DNA of 64,000 nt from Pseudomonas baltica (GTDB lineage: Bacteria; Pseudomonadota; Gammaproteobacteria; Pseudomonadales; Pseudomonadaceae). The notes under the pieces are model-generated. The model saw only the letters and a list, made by a program, of their open reading frames with translations. It searched no databases and was not told the DNA's origin. Position numbers and translations under genes: made by a program. Location: positions 6,566,423 through 6,630,422 of the forward strand of contig NZ_CP134771.1 of assembly GCF_031880315.1 (NCBI RefSeq). Direction: 5' to 3'. Positions 45,764-55,472 of the stretch are shown here, one piece after another (the stretch's first letter is position 1; each line of letters opens with the position of its first letter).

Positions 45764-45860
45764 TACTGAGCAGCACTCATCAATCGCTTGGAAGGCCGGG
45801 ATAGCGCTGCGATCCGAGAGTCCGCTCGTACGGTTGAGGATTACTGAGCTTTGCTCATCG
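45764..45860. promoter_or_regulatory. Two LysR-type TGAG-N5-CTCA palindromes between efflux and cupin genes
   Basis: TGAG-CAGCA-CTCAT begins at 45767 and TGAG-CTTTG-CTCAT at 45845. A third copy is upstream of the LysR gene at 46720-47628. They match the T-N11-A layout of LysR operators and sit in a divergent promoter. Confidence 0.55.
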
Positions 45861-45945
45861 GATCACGTTGGATTTGGCCGGTAGCACAGGTGGGGATTCT
45901 GATCTAGGTTGTCCGCTCGACCGCCTACCGAGCAGGAGCTTGCCC

Positions 45946-46437
45946 ATGAGAGGAATAATCAAAACGTCGTCGCTGGCTGTACTGTTGTCTACGGCCATGT
46001 CAGTCCATAGCGCCGATATCCCGAAAGACCAGGTCATGGCTATCACGAGAAATGGCGAACAGGCTTCGATGATGGGAGCACCAGCCAACTTCGTTGGGAA
46101 CGCACGCATTGATCCAATCTTTGCCGCACGCGCGCCTTCGACTGTCTCTGCAGACGCTGTGACTTTCCAGCCGGGCGCGCGATCGGCCTGGCATACCCAC
46201 CCGAAAGGTCAGACCCTGATCGTCACGGCGGGTGCCGGCTGGGTACAACAAGTGGGTGGTGAGAAAACCGTTATCAAACCGGGCGACGTCATCTGGACGC
46301 CGCCTGGCGTCAAACATTGGCATGGCGCTACGGCGACTACAGGGATGACCCACATTGCCATCCAGGAAGCCGTTGACGGGAAAAACGTGGCGTGGATGGA
46401 GCCAGTCAGTGAAGCGCAGTACGAGGCGTCCCGGTGA
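45946..46437 (+). CDS. Exported cupin-domain protein
   Basis: A 163-residue protein with a signal peptide ([16 protein letters not shown]) and one cupin barrel. The metal-binding cupin motifs are visible: [20 protein letters not shown] and [17 protein letters not shown]. Small cupins of this type often bind zinc, nickel or iron, and cluster with aldo/keto reductases and carboxymuconolactone-decarboxylase-like proteins, as here. AGGAG eight bases upstream supports ATG 45946. The biochemical role is unknown. Confidence 0.82.
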   Translation: MRGIIKTSSLAVLLSTAMSVHSADIPKDQVMAITRNGEQASMMGAPANFVGNARIDPIFAARAPSTVSADAVTFQPGARSAWHTHPKGQTLIVTAGAGWVQQVGGEKTVIKPGDVIWTPPGVKHWHGATATTGMTHIAIQEAVDGKNVAWMEPVSEAQYEASR

Positions 46438-46439
46438 GT

Positions 46440-46475
46440 TTGGCTAACAGGTATCGCTTGGCTAGCAGGTATCGC
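46440..46475 (+). repeat. 18-base tandem duplication
   Basis: TTGGCTAACAGGTATCGC is repeated head to tail with one change (TTGGCTAGCAGGTATCGC), right after the cupin stop, at the edge of an alcohol dehydrogenase remnant. Confidence 0.8.
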
Positions 46476-46482
46476 GCCTCCC

Positions 46483-46704
46483 CTGCTTCCTAGCGGTCAG
46501 CCATCGGAGAATATCGACGTCATCAAACCCGAGCAGATCGACCTGGCTTATGAACGAGTCATCGGCAAGGATGTGCGTTACCGTTTAATGATCAACTTCG
46601 CTTCCGCTCGTACGGCCTGGTACGATCCGATCACGACGTCCGCCCTGCGCAAGCCAGCGGCCAATATATTCTTCAGATATGCGCTTGTGCGGCAGAATCG
46701 GTGA
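46483..46704 (+). pseudogene. C-terminal remnant of a zinc alcohol dehydrogenase (YahK-like)
   Basis: The frame through 46504 reads IDVIKPEQIDLAYERVIGKD, then VRYRLMINFASA, the characteristic C-terminus of YahK-type NADP-dependent alcohol dehydrogenases, then drifts into unrelated residues before TGA at 46702. There is no start and none of the upstream domains. It is the fossil of a gene lost by deletion next to the cupin. Confidence 0.7.
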
Positions 46705-46719
46705 TTACTGCCGCCAAGG

Positions 46720-47628
46720 TTACGCGCCCAACGGCTGAACTTCGCGTATGAGGTCTATCAACAGACGCAGCCCTGTCGGCAGCTGGCGATGGCTGGAAAA
46801 ATACATGTGAAACCCAGGCGCTATGCTGGCCCAGTCATCCAGTACAGTGACGACCTCACCGCGGTCCACCAGCGCTTGCATCGCAGGCTCTGGGGCATAC
46901 ATCAGGCCAGCGCCATTGCGCACAAGCGAAAGACCCACGCGAGTCTCATCGATCGTAATCGTCCCGGGTGCGGCAATCGACAGCTTTTCGGTGCCCTTCT
47001 CGAACTCCCAGTCATACATGGCGCCGTTGCCCAGACGAATGCGCAGGCAGCGATGATTGTGCAAATCGTTGGGGTGTTCAGGTATCCCGAACCGCTTGAG
47101 ATATTCAGGAGTTCCCGCCACAACCCAGCGAATGTCCGGGGACAAGCGTTGGGTAATCATGTCTTCGGGAACGGTACCTCCATAACGGATACCGGCATCG
47201 TGACCGCCCCCAATGACATCGACGATAAGGTTCGTCACGGTCAGGTCGATCTGAATTTCCGGGTACCGCTCGTTGAAGATCGGCAACACAGGGCCTAGCA
47301 AAAGGTCGGCGGCGTCACTGAGGAGATTCAGACGAATACGGCCTGTGGGCTCGTCCCTGAATTTGTTTAGGATCTCCATGGCATCGTCGATCTCTTTCAT
47401 CGGGGTACTAATAACCTGATGCAGCCTCTCGCCTGCATCGGTCAAAGTCACACTTCTGGTCGTTCTGTTGAGTAGTCGAACACCAATTCGGGTTTCCAGC
47501 CCTTTGATGGCGTGACTCAGCGCAGAAGCACTGATCCCTACTTCTTGACCTGCGCGACTGAAGCTTTGGTGGCGAGCAATGGCGAGGAAATAGACAAAGT
47601 CGGCAAGGTTGGCGCGGCTTACGTTCAT
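46720..47628 (-). CDS. LysR-family transcriptional regulator
   Basis: A 302-residue LysR regulator of the CrgA-like branch: the winged helix-turn-helix is near residues 15-60 (FSRAGQEVGISASALSHAIKGLETRIGVRLLNRTTRSVTLT), then a substrate-binding effector domain (IRLNLLSDAADLLLGPVLP, GHDAGIRYGG). A palindrome TGAG-TTTTG-CTCAT lies 86 bases upstream and matches two copies in the efflux-cupin promoter, so it may control itself and those genes. It is related to, but distinct from, the next LysR gene. Confidence 0.87.
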   Translation of the reverse strand: MNVSRANLADFVYFLAIARHQSFSRAGQEVGISASALSHAIKGLETRIGVRLLNRTTRSVTLTDAGERLHQVISTPMKEIDDAMEILNKFRDEPTGRIRLNLLSDAADLLLGPVLPIFNERYPEIQIDLTVTNLIVDVIGGGHDAGIRYGGTVPEDMITQRLSPDIRWVVAGTPEYLKRFGIPEHPNDLHNHRCLRIRLGNGAMYDWEFEKGTEKLSIAAPGTITIDETRVGLSLVRNGAGLMYAPEPAMQALVDRGEVVTVLDDWASIAPGFHMYFSSHRQLPTGLRLLIDLIREVQPLGA

Positions 47629-47713
47629 GGACGGATCTCAGCCTGGAGTAATCATTAGCAGTCCGTTGAGCTGGCTGCTGCTGGATTTTACTCAGCAGGC
47701 GATAGTCGATTAA

Positions 47714-47728
47714 TGAGTTTTGCTCATT
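47714..47728. promoter_or_regulatory. LysR-type palindrome upstream of the LysR gene
   Basis: TGAG-TTTTG-CTCAT, the third copy of the motif at 45767 and 45845. A half-site, GCTCATCAAT, follows at 47743. Likely autoregulatory. Confidence 0.55.
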
Positions 47729-47913
47729 GAGGGGTGATGCATAGCTCATCAATATGACTTTTCAACTCGCAGTCGCTGACCACTCAGCTGGCTCCAGTGG
47801 GCACTGACGGGGCGGTGCTTGGAAAAGAGCGTCCACATACAATTCCTATCCAGAGTGCAGTTGCCGAAAATCAACAAAATATCGGCACCCTTGCTTCCTT
47901 ACAGATTGTTACC

Positions 47914-48840
47914 TCAACCGGTGCAAGGCTGAACGAGCTCCTGTTGATCTCGTGCCCACTGCCTTACAGCGTCGGCAAACATCCTCAACGCCATTGGCGG
48001 GTGCCGGTTGGCAGGATAATAGAGACATGCGCCCGGATAGTACGGGCCCCAATCCGGCAACAGATGAACCAAACGCCCCTCACGAAGGTGATCATCGACT
48101 TGGTGCTCTGGCAGCCACGCAATACCGATTCCGGCCAGGGCTGCCTCCGTCATCAAGTTGAGGTTGTCCATCGTCAGCGGCCCATCGACATCGATGCTGG
48201 CTGTTCTGCCCAAGTGGCCAAGATCCCAACGGAACAAGGTACCGCTCGCAAAACGAAATCGGATACAGCGATGGGCTTTGAGGTCATGGGGCGCTAAGGG
48301 TGCTGGGTGCAGACTGAGATATTCAGGAGAGGCCACTGCTGCAAAGCGAATGTCAGGGCCGAAACGGACGGCGATCATGTCGCGCGGAACGTCATCGAAC
48401 AGACGGATGCCCGCATCGAACCCATCAGCGACGATATCGACCGGGCGGCTGTCGGCGATGCATTCAATGTGGATTTGCGGGTTGTCCTGGAAGAACTTCG
48501 GCATCACATGACGGATCAGCGGTTTGAACGACGACTCCGACGCGCTGAGCCTGATCGTGCCCGAGGGCGTATTGCGCTCGGAGGTTACATCGTTGACGGC
48601 GCACTCCAAGTCACCGAGCAAGGGCTGGACACGATTGAACAGTTGCTCTCCGGCTTCGGTCAGCGCTACGGAGCGTGTGGTGCGGTTGAACAATCGCAGC
48701 TCAAGACGCGCTTCGAGTCCACGCATCGAATGACTGAGCGCAGAAGGCGATACGCCCAGTGTTCTCGCCGCGCCGCTGAAGCTGCGCTGTTCGGCAATGG
48801 CGACGAACGCTGTGAGCTCCGGAAGACCCGCACGGATCAT
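47914..48840 (-). CDS. LysR-family transcriptional regulator, divergent from an aldo/keto reductase
   Basis: A 308-residue LysR regulator with helix-turn-helix FSGAARTLGVSPSALSHSMRGLEARLELRLFNRTTRS and an effector domain (IRLSASESSFKPLIRHVMPKF, DGFDAGIRLFDDVPRDM). It is divergent from the aldo/keto reductase at 48947 across 106 bases, the usual geometry for a regulator and its target. The start ATG 48840 fits the family. Confidence 0.87.
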   Translation of the reverse strand: MIRAGLPELTAFVAIAEQRSFSGAARTLGVSPSALSHSMRGLEARLELRLFNRTTRSVALTEAGEQLFNRVQPLLGDLECAVNDVTSERNTPSGTIRLSASESSFKPLIRHVMPKFFQDNPQIHIECIADSRPVDIVADGFDAGIRLFDDVPRDMIAVRFGPDIRFAAVASPEYLSLHPAPLAPHDLKAHRCIRFRFASGTLFRWDLGHLGRTASIDVDGPLTMDNLNLMTEAALAGIGIAWLPEHQVDDHLREGRLVHLLPDWGPYYPGACLYYPANRHPPMALRMFADAVRQWARDQQELVQPCTG

Positions 48841-48913
48841 TGATGAATTCCTCTCATGTAGTCATGAAACGCCAGGCCGATTGTTGAAGCACTCACAGGA
48901 ATTTAAAGTGTAA

Positions 48914-49930
<1,017 letters not shown>

Positions 49931-49944
49931 CGCGCCCTTCCCCT

Positions 49945-50046
49945 ATGCCGTATGACGTGCGACCAGTCGATCGCATGGAGCGCGTCGATGTGCGCTATCG
50001 CTTCGTGATCGACATGAGTTCATTGCCGGCACCAGAGCAGGCTTGA
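49945..50046 (+). pseudogene. Second C-terminal remnant of a zinc alcohol dehydrogenase
   Basis: A 33-codon frame includes ERVDVRYRFVIDMSSL, the closing motif of YahK-type alcohol dehydrogenases, and ends at TGA 50044-50046. The other 300 or so residues are missing. The copy at 46483 ends in the same motif but has diverged, so these are two separate gene losses or one rearranged pair. Confidence 0.7.
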
Positions 50047-50125
50047 TCAAGCAGCGCTCACGTCATCCACAGGCACTGAATCTCAAAACCTGTGGACACA
50101 CCGACTCCCCAAGCAGGAACGTCCA

Positions 50126-50898
50126 ATGAAACTGCTCACCGCCACGACTTTCGCTACCCTCTTGTTTTCCGCTGTAGTTGATGCTGACCAAGCACAACCA
50201 CGGCCGGATCCCAAGCCATCGCCCGACGTGCTGGAAGTAACCCCCCAGCTCTACAAATACACCACTGATTTATTGTTTGGAGATGTCTGGAAGCGCGAAG
50301 AGTTGATCCCTAGGGATCGCAGCCTTATCACCCTATCGGCCCTGATTGCCAGCGGCCAGATTCCACAACTGACCGGGCACATGAAACTGGGGCTCGATAA
50401 TGGCCTCAAAGCCAGTGAGATCAGTGCACTGATTACTCATCTAGCGTTCTATTCCGGTTGGCCAAACGCGATGTCAGCCGCTGGTGTGGCCAAGCAGATC
50501 TTCAGCGAGCGCAACATTCCAGCAGATCAGATAGTACCGCCCACCACAGCACCGTTAACGCTCGACCCAGAGAGTGAACTAAACGCCGTGCAGCTGTAGA
50601 GGCAGGTGTAGGTGACGTTGCACCAGAACTGGCGCGGTACACCAATGATGTGTTGTTCGGTGACCTTTGGCGGCAAAGCAGTCTCAGTGCTCGCGATCGT
50701 AGCTTGGTCACGGTTGCGGCGCTGATCGCACAGGGTCAGGCGGCTCAACTGCCCTTCCATCTTAATCGAGCGATGGACAATGGCCTCACGCAAGCTCAGG
50801 CCGCCGAAGTCGTAACGCATTTGGCTTTCTATGTAGGTTGGCCCAAAGCGATGTCCGCTGTACCGGTGCTAAAGCAAGTGTTTACGTCCCGCAACTAG
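50126..50898 (+). pseudogene. Frameshifted tandem carboxymuconolactone-decarboxylase-like protein
   Basis: The first frame (50126-50599) encodes a signal peptide and one CMD domain (RDRSLITLSALIASGQIPQL, THLAFYSGWPNAMSA), then stops at TAG. The second CMD domain (RDRSLVTVAALIAQGQAAQL, THLAFYVGWPKAMSA) is in another frame ending at 50898. Translating that frame back before the stop gives VEAGVGDVAPELARYTNDV, a natural linker, so a single indel near 50570-50600 split one two-domain exported protein. AGGA supports ATG 50126. The N-terminal half may still be made. CMD-like proteins of this sort are peroxidase-like or of unknown function. Confidence 0.75.
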
Positions 50899-51076
50899 GA
50901 CTGATGACAGCGTGTGACGCTCTATACCGTTGGATACCCGGAGGATATCCGCCATAACCGCCATGGCGAACTCCGCCGTGGTCTTTCCAGGCATTCCTGA
51001 TCGCAGCTTGAACACACCGATGCCAGGCTGGTCACAGACTTGCACTAACCCATCGACAATCGCTAAGGATCCACTT

Positions 51077-51988
51077 ATGAGTGCAGGTCACAATCATGCT
51101 CAAGTCCGCGCGGGGCACGAGAAAAAGCTGCTTGCGGCCCTACTGCTGACGACAGCGTTCATGATCGCCGAGATCGTCGGCGGGCTGGTGACTGGCAGCC
51201 TCGCCCTCCTCTCTGACGCTGCGCACATGTTCACTGACTCTGCGGCGTTGGCGATTTCACTGATCGCTTTCCAGATCGCCAAGAAACCCGCTGATCGCAT
51301 GCGTACTTTCGGCTACGCACGGTTCGAGATTCTGGCCTCGGCCTTCAATGCGATTCTGCTGTTTTTGGTGGCGCTCTACATTCTGTACGAGGCCTATCAG
51401 CGGTTGGTAGAGCCTTCACCGATCCAGTCGACAGGCATGTTGATCATCGCAGTGCTCGGCCTTTTGGTGAACCTGATTTCGATGCGGATATTAGCCTCGG
51501 CAAGCGGTGACAGCTTGAACATGAAAGGCGCCTACCTGGAGGTCTGGAGCGACATGCTCGGCTCCATGGGCGTGATCGTTGCCGCGATCCTGATTCGCTT
51601 CACAGGCTGGACATGGGTCGATTCCCTGGTGGCTGCAGGCATTGGCCTATGGGTGCTTCCGCGCACCTGGACGCTGTTGAGGGAAAGCATGAACGTGTTG
51701 CTTGAAGGTGTCCCGAACGGGATTGACCTCGAACAGGTCGAGCAGGCGATTCTGGCGGTGGATGGGGTAAAAGCCGTTCACGATCTCCACGTGTGGTCGG
51801 TGACCAGCGCGAAAAACGTGATGAGCGTACACGTGGTGATAGCCGCCAGTGCCGCCGATGGCCAAGAGATTCTGGGCAAGGTCACCGAATCCGTCAGCCA
51901 TAGTTTCGAGATCGGTCACTGCACCATCCAGCTTGAACATGACGGCTTTCATGCCGCAGAGCACGGCGAAGAAGGCCACCACCATTGA
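51077..51988 (+). CDS. Cation diffusion facilitator, CzcD/ZitB type
   Basis: A 303-residue inner-membrane metal/proton antiporter with six membrane helices. The metal site HxxxD is in LLSDAAHMFTDSAAL (helix II) and the partner in AYLEVWSDMLGSMGV (helix V). The N-terminus (SAGHNHAQVRAGHEKK) and C-terminus (AAEHGEEGHHH) are histidine-rich, and a cytosolic ferredoxin-like domain follows residue 210. It exports zinc, cobalt or cadmium. AAGGA supports ATG 51077; the frame open from 50930 has no ribosome site. No metal regulator is adjacent. Confidence 0.88.
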   Translation: MSAGHNHAQVRAGHEKKLLAALLLTTAFMIAEIVGGLVTGSLALLSDAAHMFTDSAALAISLIAFQIAKKPADRMRTFGYARFEILASAFNAILLFLVALYILYEAYQRLVEPSPIQSTGMLIIAVLGLLVNLISMRILASASGDSLNMKGAYLEVWSDMLGSMGVIVAAILIRFTGWTWVDSLVAAGIGLWVLPRTWTLLRESMNVLLEGVPNGIDLEQVEQAILAVDGVKAVHDLHVWSVTSAKNVMSVHVVIAASAADGQEILGKVTESVSHSFEIGHCTIQLEHDGFHAAEHGEEGHHH

Positions 51989-51994
51989 TGGTGT

Positions 51995-52019
51995 GCCTGC
52001 GGCGTCCAACGCCGCAGGC
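51995..52019. terminator. Hairpin terminator between convergent genes
   Basis: GCCTGCGGCGT and its exact complement around CCA, seven bases after the metal exporter stop and upstream of the convergent LysR gene end. Confidence 0.65.
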
Positions 52020-52099
52020 GACGGTCACGCCTCTAGACCGCGTCCTCGAATTTCGCGCCGTAAGACTGGCTTCTCGGCTTGGCGCCTAGGGGCGCTCGA

Positions 52100-52996
52100 T
52101 CACAGCGTGTGATGTTCACCGTTGCCGGCAAACACCAGAAACTCTTCCGCGAACCTTTGCACCAACCCTTGTCGCGGTGCATTTTCCGAGCGAATCACCA
52201 GAAACCCGGTATCCACTCGCACGCTCAGAGGCTTGCTGACCACGCCCCGGCCAATGAATTGCTGCGCCGTGGGCGGGTCGACGATGCTCACTCCCAGCCC
52301 CTGCGCAACCAGTGCGCACGCGGTGTAGGACAAACCGGTTTCCAGATGGGCCAGCCGCGGTACCTCGGCAAGCGCCAAGGTCACACCGGCCGCGAATAGC
52401 GAACCAGGCGCCACGGCGATCACGCACTCACCGCTGAGATCTGCAGGCTCTACCACGGCGACCCCCGCCAGTCGATGCTCGGCGGGTACCACGACCACCG
52501 CATCCATGGGCACCGCCTGGATATTCAGCCCATGACGGTTCAGCGGCCCCTCCGCATAACCGATATCCGCCTGCCCGGATGCCACCATTTCCGCCACCAG
52601 ATGGGATGGCACCCCCAGCAGGCTGACCTGCAGCTCCGGCCGGGGCGCCAGGAAGCGGGCGAGAAACACCGGCAACAGGGTGTTGGCCACCGCCGGCATT
52701 GCCGCGATACGCAGCGACCCCGCGGTCTGTTCATCGATGCCACGGGCGACGCGGGCTATGCGCTCCAGGCCGATAAAAGATCGCTCGATCTCGGGAATCA
52801 ATGCACTGGCCTGCGCGGTTGGCTGCAACTGATTGCCGCGACGCTCGAACAGGGCGAAACCCAAGGCCTCTTCCATATCCCGCACCAGCCGTGTGACCGC
52901 CGGCTGCGTGACAGACATGAGATGAGCCCCGCTGGTCATGCTGCCGGTGCGCATCACCGCGCGAAACGCTTCGACCTGACGAAGAGTGAGCCGCAT
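52100..52996 (-). CDS. LysR-family regulator, OccR/NocR-like
   Basis: A 298-residue LysR regulator resembling Agrobacterium OccR, the octopine-responsive activator: LRQVEAFRAVMRTGSMTSGAHLMSVTQPAVTRLVRDME, then GSLRIAAMPAVANTLLPVFLARFL and GQADIGYAEGP. GGAGG five bases upstream fixes ATG 52996. It diverges from the uptake and oxidation operon starting at 53173, which it most likely controls in response to the imported substrate. Confidence 0.87.
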   Translation of the reverse strand: MRLTLRQVEAFRAVMRTGSMTSGAHLMSVTQPAVTRLVRDMEEALGFALFERRGNQLQPTAQASALIPEIERSFIGLERIARVARGIDEQTAGSLRIAAMPAVANTLLPVFLARFLAPRPELQVSLLGVPSHLVAEMVASGQADIGYAEGPLNRHGLNIQAVPMDAVVVVPAEHRLAGVAVVEPADLSGECVIAVAPGSLFAAGVTLALAEVPRLAHLETGLSYTACALVAQGLGVSIVDPPTAQQFIGRGVVSKPLSVRVDTGFLVIRSENAPRQGLVQRFAEEFLVFAGNGEHHTL

Positions 52997-53172
52997 GCAT
53001 CCTCCATAACATCCATTCATTCTGAATCAAGATAAATTGATTATGGATTATGCCTGCGCCATGAGAGATTCACTCCAGATTATTTCGAGATGGCGCCATG
53101 AGCGTCACCCAGGCGGCAACTGCGGTTTTTCTATCTGCCCTTGATCAAGCGGTCCTCCACCAGGGGCACTCC

Positions 53173-53883
53173 ATGACGTTTTGGCAAACGATGGGTTTTG
53201 GCGAGCAAGGCTGGGCGGCCGACATGTTATTGGCGACGCTCATGACCTGTGCCATCACCTTTTGCGGATTCGCCTGCGGCGGCCTGATCGGGGGCGTCGG
53301 ATGCTGGGCAAAACGCTCGCGATTCAGATCACTGCGGGCGCTGGCCGACCTCTATACCACCGTGCTGCGCGGCGTCCCGGATCTGCTGATCATCTACCTG
53401 TTCTATTTCGGCAGCAGCATGGTGTTGACCCAGGCGGCTCGTGAACTGGGGGTGGAAAGCTTCGTCGGCTTACCGCCCTTTCTAGTGGGCGTGGTGGCGA
53501 TCGCCGTGGTGTCGGGTGCCTATCAGATCGAAGTCCTGCGCGGCGCCATGGGCTGCGTACCGCGCGGCACCCTTGAGGCGGGACGTGCGCTGGGGTTGGA
53601 CGGTGCCAGGTTGTTGCTGCTGGTCATCGCCCCGCAGGCGTTGCGATTCGCCCTGCCGGGGCTGGCCAATGTCTGGTTGCTGGTGCTCAAGGAGTCGGCC
53701 CTGATCAGCGTGGTGGGTATGGTCGAGTTGATGCGCCAGGCGCAGATCGGCGCGGGCGCGACGCACCAGCCCTTTTGGTTCTACGGCACTGCGGGCGCGC
53801 TGTATCTGCTGGTCAGTGTCAGCAGCAGCCAATGCCTGGGCCGCCTGGAACGGCGGCTGGCGCTGCCATCTGGGGGCCAGTGA
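53173..53883 (+). CDS. ABC amino-acid/opine importer permease (HisQ/OccQ type)
   Basis: A 236-residue permease with five membrane segments and the EAA loop (EAGRALGLDGARLLLLVIAPQALRFALPGLANVW). I choose ATG 53173 because CAGGGG precedes it at good spacing and MTFWQTMGFGEQGWA matches family N-termini; ATG 53098 would add 25 residues without a ribosome site. The following permease overlaps its stop (TGATG). It should form a heterodimer with it to import an opine or basic amino acid. Confidence 0.85.
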   Translation: MTFWQTMGFGEQGWAADMLLATLMTCAITFCGFACGGLIGGVGCWAKRSRFRSLRALADLYTTVLRGVPDLLIIYLFYFGSSMVLTQAARELGVESFVGLPPFLVGVVAIAVVSGAYQIEVLRGAMGCVPRGTLEAGRALGLDGARLLLLVIAPQALRFALPGLANVWLLVLKESALISVVGMVELMRQAQIGAGATHQPFWFYGTAGALYLLVSVSSSQCLGRLERRLALPSGGQ

Positions 53884-54581
53884 TGGATGGGTCGTTCATG
53901 CTCGACTGCTTCCTGCAACTGCTCAAGGGGTTGCCCCTGACCCTCAGGCTGGCCGCGTGCGCCTGCCTGGCGGGCTTTGCCCTGGCCTGGCTGCTTTGCG
54001 CCATGCGCCTTTCGGGCAAGCGCTGGCTGGACGTCCCGGCATGGTTGTTGGTTGAAGTGTTCCGTGGCACGCCCTTGCTGGTGCAGCTGTTCATCATCTA
54101 CTACGGCTTCAGCCAGTCTGCCTGGCTGCGCGCCAGCTTCGCCTGGCCCTACCTGCGCGACGCCTACTGGTGCGCCCTGCTGGCGCTGACCCTCAACACT
54201 GCAGCCTACACCAGTGAAATCCTGCGCGGCGGCGTCAAGGCCGTCGCTACGGGGCAACAGGAAGCCGCCGCAGCCCTGGCCCTGAGTCGCTGGCAAATCT
54301 GGCGCCACGTGATCTGGCCGCTGGCCTGGCGGCAGATGCTGCCCGCCTACGGCAACGAAGTGATCCTGATGATCAAGGCGACCTCGCTCGCCTCCATCGT
54401 CACGCTTATGGAAGTCACCGGCATCGCCGCCCGCCTGGTCTCGCAAAGCTATCGGCCGGTGGAAGTGTTCGTGTGTGCCGGGGCCTTGTACCTGCTGATC
54501 AATTTTTCCATCACCCGTGTGGTGATGTGGCTCGAACATCGTCTGCACCGCGACCGCGCGGTGTCTACCCATTCGCACTGA
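53883..54581 (+). CDS. ABC amino-acid/opine importer permease (HisM/OccM type)
   Basis: A 232-residue permease with TLRLAACACLAGFALAWLLCAMRL as first helix, the FRGTPLLVQLFIIYYGFSQS loop typical of HisM-type proteins, and the EAAAALALSRWQIWRHVIWPLAWRQMLPAYGNE coupling loop. The start overlaps the previous stop by one base, which implies coupled translation. No ATP-binding subunit gene exists in the operon, so an ATPase must come from elsewhere. Confidence 0.87.
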   Translation: MDGSFMLDCFLQLLKGLPLTLRLAACACLAGFALAWLLCAMRLSGKRWLDVPAWLLVEVFRGTPLLVQLFIIYYGFSQSAWLRASFAWPYLRDAYWCALLALTLNTAAYTSEILRGGVKAVATGQQEAAAALALSRWQIWRHVIWPLAWRQMLPAYGNEVILMIKATSLASIVTLMEVTGIAARLVSQSYRPVEVFVCAGALYLLINFSITRVVMWLEHRLHRDRAVSTHSH

Positions 54582-54596
54582 AACGAGGAACCGCCA

Positions 54597-55442
54597 ATGA
54601 TCCGCAACTCTTTGCTGGGCACAGTGTTAGGGCTGTCGCTCAGTAGCTTGATGGCCCACGCCGATGACGCGCCGGTGCTGAAAATCGCCACCGAGGGCGC
54701 CTATGCCCCCTGGAACTTCATCAAGCCCGGCGGGCAGCTCGACGGCTTTGAAATCGACCTGGCCCATGAGCTCTGCGCGCGCATCAAGGCCAAATGCGAA
54801 GTCGTGGCGCAGGACTGGGACGGGCTGATCCCCTCACTCAATGCTGGCAAGTTCGACGCGATCATGGCGGGCATGAGCATCACTGAAAAACGCCAGCAGG
54901 TGATTGGCTTCAGCCGCCCGTACGCGGCGCCACTCAATGGCTTGCTGGTGATGGGCGACGGCCCGCTGGCCGCCTTGCCCGACGCAAAGGCCACCTTTGA
55001 TCTGGACAGCGATGAAGCCGGCGCCAAGGCCTGGGTGACGAAAATGACACCGCTGCTCAAAGGCAAGGTACTGGGTGTACAGGGCTCGACCACGGCGTCA
55101 GCGTTCGCAGAAAAATACCTCTCCGGATTGATGGACGTGCGTGAATACAAAACCGTCGACGCCCACAACCTCGACTTGGTCAGTGGTCGCATTGATGCGG
55201 TGCTGGCCAACGCGGTGGTGCTCAAGCTGGCCACCGAGCAAGCATCGATGCAGGGCGCAAAAATGGCCGGGCCGATCTTCGCCGGTGGGGTCTTCGGGCC
55301 CGGTATCGCCATTGGTGTGCGCAAGGATGACAGCGCCCTCAAAGCGCGTCTCGACCAGGCCATCAACGAAGAAATCGCTGACGGCAGCCTGAAGAAACTT
55401 TCCGAAAAATGGCTGAAACTCGATGTCACTCCTCTCAAGTAA
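54597..55442 (+). CDS. Periplasmic binding protein for opine or basic amino acid
   Basis: A 281-residue family 3 binding protein with a signal peptide ending SSLMAHADD, and the family pattern LKIATEGAYAPWNFIKPGGQLDGFEIDLAHELC, QDWDGLIPSLNAGKFDAIMAGMSIT and GVQGSTTASAFAEKYL. It resembles histidine, lysine-arginine-ornithine and octopine binding proteins. It sits 15 bases after the permease pair, with GAGGAA before its ATG. Confidence 0.88.
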   Translation: MIRNSLLGTVLGLSLSSLMAHADDAPVLKIATEGAYAPWNFIKPGGQLDGFEIDLAHELCARIKAKCEVVAQDWDGLIPSLNAGKFDAIMAGMSITEKRQQVIGFSRPYAAPLNGLLVMGDGPLAALPDAKATFDLDSDEAGAKAWVTKMTPLLKGKVLGVQGSTTASAFAEKYLSGLMDVREYKTVDAHNLDLVSGRIDAVLANAVVLKLATEQASMQGAKMAGPIFAGGVFGPGIAIGVRKDDSALKARLDQAINEEIADGSLKKLSEKWLKLDVTPLK

Positions 55443-55472
55443 CACTTGTGCAAGAAACAGGAGCGCAGCTCG

